From Dipteris shenzhenensis (Eukaryota; Polypodiophyta; Polypodiopsida; Gleicheniales), in assembly GCA_047967505.1 (NCBI GenBank), contig CM106538.1: 64,000 nt of DNA. One strand, written 5' to 3'. The first letter of the stretch is position 1. The number at the start of each line of letters is the position of its first letter. Shown piece after piece: positions 57,791 to 64,000 of this stretch. A program made the translations under genes and the position numbers. The notes under the pieces were generated by a model that saw nothing but the letters and a program-made list of their open reading frames with translations, ran no database searches and was not told the DNA's origin.

Positions 57791-58169
57791 CACCTCCACT
57801 CATCCTTGGGTGTCGATTGTGAAAGCCATGCCTCAGGCATAGGTTGTGTCGTGCCCCTAGTGTTGGGTACCAGTGCTCCGAGCAACATGCCAACAGTTGT
57901 GTAGGCTATGCCATGCCTCGGGCATCAATTGGTAGCACTTCGAGTAGCATGTCAGCCATGCAGCGCCATTAAGCATCAGTCACACTATGCATTAGACAGA
58001 ACACCCATGCTAGGCCAATGTCGTTGCCATGCATAAAATTGCCACCATGGCCTCGCAACAATATGCCGCCACTGCCACCTTGCATAACATGCCACACCAT
58101 CGCTGTTGCCTCGTAAAATGCACTGCAGCATCACGATTACCTACGAGTGAGAGAAGAGAGAGTAGAGAG

Positions 58170-58176
58170 AATAGGT

Positions 58177-58226
<50 letters not shown>

Positions 58227-58401
58227 GGTAGGGTAGGGTAGGGTAGGGCTAACTAATGCTTAGGATAGTCAAACTAACCATATTAAATTAGGTTAGGTTA
58301 GGGCCCCTCCGCAAGAAAAAAAAAGGAAGGGATCTAACTCATAGGTAGTTAGGGACGTTAGGTTAGGTTAAGGTAACCAATCCTCCCCAAAACCACACCC
58401 C

Positions 58402-58479
<78 letters not shown>

Positions 58480-58480
58480 G
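58170..58480 (+). repeat. GA runs and GGGTA/GGTTA repeats
   Basis: GA dinucleotide runs at about 58178-58221 and 58405-58478 flank five GGGTA units (58223-58248) and GGTTA units (near 58290 and 58360). Confidence 0.85.
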
Positions 58481-58885
58481 GGTCTTTATAAAAAAATTAC
58501 CTTATTTTGCCCCTTCTTCAAGGGCCAGCATCTTGGCCGTTTGTATGCTAAATCACACCAGGTTTGAACCCAAATTTCACACACATAAAGATCTATATCA
58601 AGAGAATATTTTCAAGTATTTTTACTATCGCTTTGGATCTTGGTAGTTGCCACCACATAGACACTAATTTTGACCAGTCGATCTCATATCTTTTACCATT
58701 TTCGAGCTACGATGGTCAAAATCAATTGTAGAATTCAAAGTCAGATTCACTCACTTGAAAGACACAATTAAGAATTGTGTATGCACCTCATATCTAGACG
58801 AAGATTAGCACCTGCATACTTTCATGAACTTTCTTTTGCCCTCGACACTCTCCAAGAATTCAACCTCTCATTATCAACAAGCAGC

Positions 58886-60363
58886 ATGAAGGACCTAAGG
58901 ATGAGACACTTTGGAAAATTGGAAATGCCAAAGTACAATGGATGAGGGGATCCTATGAAATTTCTTCAACTCTTCAATGCAACATGTTCTGCAAGAGGTG
59001 ATCATTCAAATGAAACAAAAGCCACCTGGTTTTCGATGTCTCTAACCAATGAGGCCTCAAAATGGTACCTTGACCTTCTTGTAGAAGAAAGAGCCACATG
59101 GGCACTGCTATTCAAGCAGTTCAAAATGACCCCACACCTCAACTGGGAAATATGGAAATGCATTATAAAGAAAAGATTGGAATATACTTAGGAAGAATGA
59201 AAAATGTGTTCCCCGTTTGGACAACAAGTACTTCATAGCATGGTTCATCTTTGGATTGAAAAAATCCATTCTCAAGGACATGAAATAAGTTAGTAGTGGC
59301 TATGTGCATTTTAGCAATGCTCATGAAGCTGCAATTGACATTAAGGACAGCATGACCGCTTCTAACAGCGATAGTGATGACTATAAATCAAGTCATTATG
59401 ACAAGAAATATTTGAAGAAGGGAAGCACGTCCACCAAGGATCGCACCACCGAGGACAGAGTGGAAGCCATGGCCCTAAGAGTAAAGGACGAAATGATGCA
59501 GGCCATAGAGCAAAAGTTGTGTGTCTCTCAGCCACCATAGTACCCATGAAGAGAGAATGTCTAGTGCCAACACTGTATGGCCAACCATATGGCCAATGAG
59601 TGCCCAATCCTCAGGAACAGACTTAACCCCCACTAGAAGTGGCTCAACCCCCACAACTATGGTGTGACATTTGCATTATTGCAAGCCATGATGTAAATAG
59701 CTATTTCTACAATATGAGGGTAGCACAACCCGACCTTAATAGTACCAATAGCCACCAATCCCAATATCTAGGCAGCCACCACTAGCACCCAATGCACAAG
59801 TGTCAGATATCAACCCCCTCTCAATGAGGACACAAGTGCCTCAAATATTGAGAAATCCCAATCCTCCACAATACTCTCAAGCCCCCAATCTTGCTCCAGT
59901 AGTTCCAATGCAACAACTCTAACTTGAAGATTTGGAACCTCACTATGAGTATGATACAGAATACCCTATGTACTACATGGATGGTGTTGAAGGACTCATT
60001 CTTGTATATGCAAATCAAGTAATACCAACCACATATCGAACACCCATCAAGTGTTTTGGTTGTGGGGAAAGCCACCGCATAGCGGAATGCCCACACAAGG
60101 GTAACCCTGTTACATTTCAACCTTTGTGCAGAGAATGTGGAGTTGGGCATGCATGCATGGATTGCCCACTCAAAGCAAAGCCTCACCCAACCAATGAAGT
60201 AAAAATTGATGTACCTCTAGGAATGATTAGTGTGGAAAATCATAGTGTGTCTATACAAAGTGTGGTATCACATCTAGTCTTAGTCATAACAAGGCAACTG
60301 AAAGAAGCAGCATGGCAAAAACTCCTTTCCACTCAAAAAGCAAAGAGCCCTCTAGCAAAATAA
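58886..60363 (+). pseudogene. Gypsy Gag of element B with three zinc knuckles
   Basis: ATG at 58886. KLEMPKYNG then an in-frame TGA, GDPMKFLQLFNATC, LTNEASKWYLDLLVEERATW, matching gypsy A Gag closely. After a shift come YLGRMKN and YFIAWFIFGL. Next are three knuckles, all CX2CX3HX4C: CQHCMANHMANEC (59565), CFGCGESHRIAEC (60052) and CRECGVGHACMDC (60127). Several stops and shifts make this a relic. The one-residue-shorter knuckle is known in some plant gypsy lineages (Athila/Tat as I recall), which hints at affinity. Confidence 0.65.
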
Positions 60364-60772
60364 GCCTCACCGATCCCATAACAGTGAGGCCATGCCTAGC
60401 ACATCTATGGATAGTGCCCGTCAAGAAGCAAAGGAAGCCTACCCCAATGCTAAAATTGAAAAAGCTCGTTATCAAGCCTTGAAGCAATGGGTACAACAAA
60501 AGCAAGAGAAATTTGAGGTAGACAAGATAGCAATAGCAAAGGTTAGAGCACTCTCATCACCCAGCATTGACAAAGTGATTGATCACAACACTTTCTAAAG
60601 GGCAATCGAGCAACAGGTAATACATGCCCAATTTTATGGTACTGCACTAGCTAGCTTGATAAGTTGCCCGTCATGATGCCAACCTTACTAAGGAATTGCC
60701 CTATAATGTGGGAGAGTTTCAAAGGATGAATAGAATCTTCACAATGCTTCCCCCCACCTGGAGAAGAGGAAA

Positions 60773-61110
60773 AGGTTATTTTAGTAAAATTCAGTGCTAG
60801 GGATGACAAAAAAAAAGTAATTATCCTACTGCAGCATAAAGCCTTTGGCCAATACCTTGCAATAGTGGACGGTGGAGCCGATGTAAACATTTTAGCAAGA
60901 GATCTTTATGAAGAATGGTTCCTACCTCCAATGCAGAAGGCTACATTCAACATCCACCTAGCCAACCACACTAAAATGAAGCCATTGGGCATTGTTGACA
61001 ATGTGCCAACAAAAATTGTTGGAGTCAAGTTCACTCTCCAGTTTACTATCTTGGATCTTCCCAAGGGAGCCATAGCGTACCAGATATTGTTGGGAAGACC
61101 ATGGCTTTAG
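60773..61110 (+). pseudogene. Retropepsin-like protease of gypsy B
   Basis: The frame reads KVILVKFSARDD, then AIVDGGADVNIL as the active-site loop, and ends AYQILLGRPWL, the usual ILLGRPWL end of plant gypsy protease. The catalytic loop is D-G-G instead of D-S/T-G. A TAG follows at 61108. Confidence 0.65.
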
Positions 61111-61559
61111 GAAGCTTTGGTACTCCATGATTGGGACACTAATTGAATCACAATCCAAAACATAGAAACCAGTGTCAAGATCAATTTGGGAATAGGGGAA
61201 ATCAAACCCACTTTTCACAAAAATATTGAAGACACTTCTTCCACTACAGCCATGAAATATGGTCTACAAGTCAGATAGTGCTTTGACCAATGCCTTCTGC
61301 ATAAAGAAAATTGCAAATCCTCAATCATCATATTGAAATATTCTTCAATAAATGTTGATCACAAATGTGGCCTCCGTAATAGAAGTCATCCACAAATGAG
61401 TCCTTCATGACTATTCATATAAAACAATCAATTTTCTCATAATACCTTCAATATTCCTTCGGTTGTACATTTTTAAGGAGTATATAATACAACCAAGTGG
61501 TTTAAACACTTGGATATATAGATAGCATTAGTATATCGGTGTAGTGCTTAATGTAATGA

Positions 61560-61765
61560 TTTGAAACTTATAATGTCAAAGGGGTGTTTTATTGTGAAGT
61601 GCATTTGTCCATTTGGGAAAGTAAGCATAAATCCACTCAAAGACATTGGCTTGAAGGCTCAATTTTGGTGACATCTTTAGCTTCCATTTCATTTTTAGTT
61701 AGTTTCCCTTGCATTGACTTCAAACTTGTAATATCAAAGGGGTGTTTTATCGTGAAGTGTATAAA
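61560..61765 (+). repeat. Imperfect direct repeat of about 45 bp
   Basis: AATGTCAAAGGGGTGTTTTA(T) near 61573 and AATATCAAAGGGGTGTTTTA(T) near 61730, with matching flanks (TGAAACTTAT / TCAAACTTGT, GTGAAGTGCAT / GTGAAGTGTAT). Confidence 0.75.
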
Positions 61766-61769
61766 TCTA

Positions 61770-62025
61770 GGAGTTCTAGTAGAAGAGAGATATTTGCAGA
61801 TTGTCTTGCTGAGTCTGATTATGCAATGGTGCCCATGTTTTGAGGCATCTTAGGTTCTATTTTCAATAGCGGTCATTGCCATGGGACCATGATTTCTTGA
61901 GCATACCTTAGGCAGATCACTTCGGTTGCAATTTGAGCCATGTGCGCTCATTCATGGTGTGCATTGGGTTGTAGTGGATGATTTATAGGCCATTTGGATG
62001 CATTACAATTCTTATTGGATGCGCT
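61770..62025 (+). repeat. 256-bp block of copia leader inside gypsy B
   Basis: Matches 47212-47467 without a length change, from GGAGTTCT to GGATGCGCT, with scattered substitutions. It stands between the protease end and the RT start. Confidence 0.8.
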
Positions 62026-62292
62026 ACCCTATAAATCCAAAATACGCACTCATACTGAGGGAAGAAATCTAGAAACTCATAGATGCTTTCATCTATGAGA
62101 TTGAGCATACGGGCTGGGTATCACCCATCATAATAGTCCTAAAGAAAAGTGGAAACATTAGAGTATGTGGATTTGAAAAAGGTTAATGCCACCACCAGAT
62201 GTGACCACTACCCCTTGCCATTCACGGAACATGTTTTGGAAAGGGTAGCCAGAAAGGAAGCTTATAGCTTTCTTGGCCTATATTTTCCCACC
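62026..62292 (+). pseudogene. Gypsy RT, N-terminal fragment
   Basis: NPKYALILREEI, then a stop, then IEHTGWVSPIIIVLKKSG and, after a one-base shift, VDLKKVNATTRCDHYPLPF...YSFLG. This is the WVSP..V.KK.G..R.CVD.RKLN..T..D.YPLP segment of Ty3/gypsy RT. It ends before the catalytic YXDD motif; CT-rich sequence follows. Confidence 0.75.
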
Positions 62293-63140
62293 TCTTCTCT
62301 ATGTACTTCATGTTCCTTGGCTATATTGATATATTGGCTTGCTTAGTTCTGTTGTTGCTCACATCCTTTTTAAGCTATGCTCGTATTGACTAGTTCACAA
62401 CACCTTCTGAGTCTCCTCTCTATGGGATGGCAACACTTTACAAGTCTAAAAGCTCCCCTTTGATGCCTTTTTTGCTTTGCATGAGCTTTCACGCACCCCT
62501 AGCCCTGCCATGCTGTTCTGCCCCTAGCCCCATCATGCTGCTCAGCTCTACTATGCTCCACCCTGCCATGCTACTCCGCCACCTCCTTCAGCCCTCCCAC
62601 CATGCTGCTTTGCCGCCCCTTGGCAGCCTAGCAGCCTCCCTAGCCTAATAGCCTGTGCCACCTCCCCTAGCCTTTCTGCCTCTAGCCTCCCCACCTTAGC
62701 TCCTATCCTCTTTGCCTCAGCCCCTAGCCCCTAGCCCTACCCCCAGCCCCTAGTCCTGCCACCCTAGCCTAGCCCGCTGCACAAACCCCCCTAGCCCCGC
62801 CTCTCAACCTCAAGCCTCGCCTCAGCCCCTAACCTCTCCACCTCTGCCCACTACCCTGCCACTAGTCTACCTCCCACCTACTGTTTAGCACTAGTTGCCT
62901 TACCTATGTACCTAAACAATACAACAAGCTTGCATGAGGGCCAATAAAGTCCCTTGAAATTCTGTGCCAGGGGTACATAGGCCCTTCGGGCTGTGACTGA
63001 ACAGAGAAGCCCCCCCCGAACTGCAATCGCAAGATGATGCCCCAGGCTCCCCCGTGAGTTGCTACCTCCACTCCACTAGCAAACTGCAGAAAAAAGAAGC
63101 TAAAAAATCAGGTTAAAAAAAAAAAGAAAAGACCAGCCTG
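62293..63140. other. CCTAGCC-rich stretch without gene
   Basis: 62440-62900 is made of CCCCTAGCCC and CAGCCTCC-like steps. No supportable frame, and no ends of the flanking elements were found. Confidence 0.5.
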
Positions 63141-63932
63141 ATGACACGGAGCTATGTTAAGGCACTCGACAATGCAATGCAAGTGTACATGGCAGGAACA
63201 CCCCCAAAGAATACCTCCGAGGTATTGACCCACCTTGGCAAAACTTGCTTGGCCTTGATCGAAAAGGTCAATAGCCTCAAGACCACTAATGTGGCATTGA
63301 TGGTAGAAAAGATGCATATTGACAAGACCTTGAATAAAATCAAGAAGCAAGGAGGGTGTATACAAGAAGAATGGCGAAAGAAGAAAGGGAAGAAGGATGA
63401 ATGGGAAAAGGAGAAAGAGGCATGGGAAGATGAGAAGATCATAATCAAGGACAAAATGTAGGCCATGGGGATAGAATTACAGCAATTGAGAGATATGCAG
63501 GGGGTACCAGAAGGTATGTGCAAAGCAATGGAAGAGATGAGAGCCGAGAATGAGATGCTTAAGAAGGAGATGGCAACGCTACAAATAACCATACAAGGGA
63601 AGCATGCTGAGTTCACATAGCAAATCAGTAAAGGTAATGCAGACATACTAGAACGAAAGAATCTGGTTAAGAAGGGTACGGCAGCCCCCAAGAAAGAGAT
63701 CATCTCTGAAGCCTTGGAGGAAGAGAAAAGGAGGAGTAGCAAGGCATTGAATGTCCTGGTTAGAGGCCTAACAGTTGGAGACACCCTTATGTCCGATGCT
63801 ACGACATTGTTCACCAAAATGGGAGTCAAAGAATTGACAGAGGTGACAAGGGAGAAGGGAAGAAAGGGGAGAAAGAAGAGGGTGAACTATGATGGTGCCA
63901 GAGCCAGGAGAAGAGTGCACAAAACAAGCTGA
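63141..63932 (+). pseudogene. Coiled-coil ORF1 of a third LINE (probable)
   Basis: One frame from the ATG at 63141 to TGA at 63930-63932, broken by TAG at 63459 and 63618. A lysine/glutamate-rich helix (EEWRKKKGKKDEWEKEKEAW) suggests a coiled coil. After it comes ALNVLVRGL, resembling the start of an RNA-binding fold, and a basic tail (KGRKGRKKR, ARARRR). An ATG opening an endonuclease-like frame follows two bases after the stop. Coiled-coil ORF1 proteins occur in several LINE clades. It shows no likeness to the DUF4283-CCHC ORF1 of the other two LINEs here. Identity rests mainly on the downstream frame. Confidence 0.4.
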
Positions 63933-63934
63933 GT

Positions 63935-64000
63935 ATGGCTATATGGAATTGTAATGGCACACATTGGTCTGACCCAAGTGTTGTGGGGCAGGATACACCT
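63935..64000 (+). CDS. Start of LINE ORF2 endonuclease, cut by the window edge
   Basis: ATG at 63935 opens MAIWNCNGTHW. The WNCNG motif is the first conserved block of apurinic-type endonucleases in LINEs (compare WNVNG at 11911 and WNIQG at 23190). Only 22 codons are visible. Confidence 0.45.
   Translation, partial: MAIWNCNGTHWSDPSVVGQDTP

Larger units (their letters stand above)
56597..62292 (+). mobile_element. Gypsy element B: leader, gag, protease and RT fragment
   Basis: Starts with TGTGTGTATAGAGTAG, parallel to element A. It has tandem units at 56791, a TATAAAT box at 56972, TCC tracts, GA and GGTTA repeats, and then coding remnants. These run in gypsy order: gag 58886, knuckles 59565-60165, protease 60773-61110, RT start 62026. 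A 256-bp block of copia leader stands between protease and RT. RNase H, integrase and a 3' LTR are absent or unreadable. Outer limits are approximate. Confidence 0.65.

Noticed and set aside
57008-57822. Pro/Ser/Leu-rich frames up to 254 codons
   Set aside because: Composition effect of the TCC-rich leader of gypsy B.

Overview
The window looks like nuclear DNA of a land plant with a large, transposon-rich genome. A fern is my best guess, a gymnosperm is possible, and no species can be assigned. The reasons are one split host gene with plant-type short exons and introns, L1-type LINEs with a CCHC ORF1, Ty1/copia and Ty3/gypsy elements primed in the plant manner, and long C-, CT- and TCC-rich tracts. 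No rRNA, tRNA gene, CRISPR array or prokaryotic feature was seen.

The only recognisable host gene runs on the minus strand from about 31300 down to 4894 and off the left edge. Five exons with GT/AG borders and compatible phases read as a homologue of BIN4 (MIDGET), a subunit of the plant DNA topoisomerase VI complex. Exon 4 (28569-28519) and exon 5 (5005-4894) are separated by a 23.5-kb intron. About 70% of that intron is three insertions: a small gag-only LTR element (6082-8529), a nearly complete LINE with a perfect 15-bp target duplication (9086-16350), and an older decayed LINE (about 20794-27587). Both LINEs lie antisense to the gene. A tandemly duplicated LTR-derived module holds two of the insertions, so each has its empty site in the sister copy.

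Left edge (1-3684): a gag-only LTR retrotransposon whose 3' LTR carries a cluster of GTAC motifs. Right of the gene (32.4-62.3 kb) there are four retrotransposons. A gypsy element with leader and gag lies at 32430-36253. A truncated inverted copia copy lies at 37541-42217. A full-length copia with TSD and 97% identical LTRs lies at 46243-52137. A second gypsy element with gag, protease and an RT fragment lies at 56597-62292, and a piece of the copia leader is embedded in it. The two copia copies share one in-frame stop in the RT. The right edge (63141-64000) is the ORF1 and start of ORF2 of a third, different LINE.

The remaining stretches (3685-4893, 18469-20775, 36254-37540, 42218-46123, 52214-56596, 62293-63140) have no supportable gene. 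They hold microsatellites, minisatellites and unidentifiable repeat debris.
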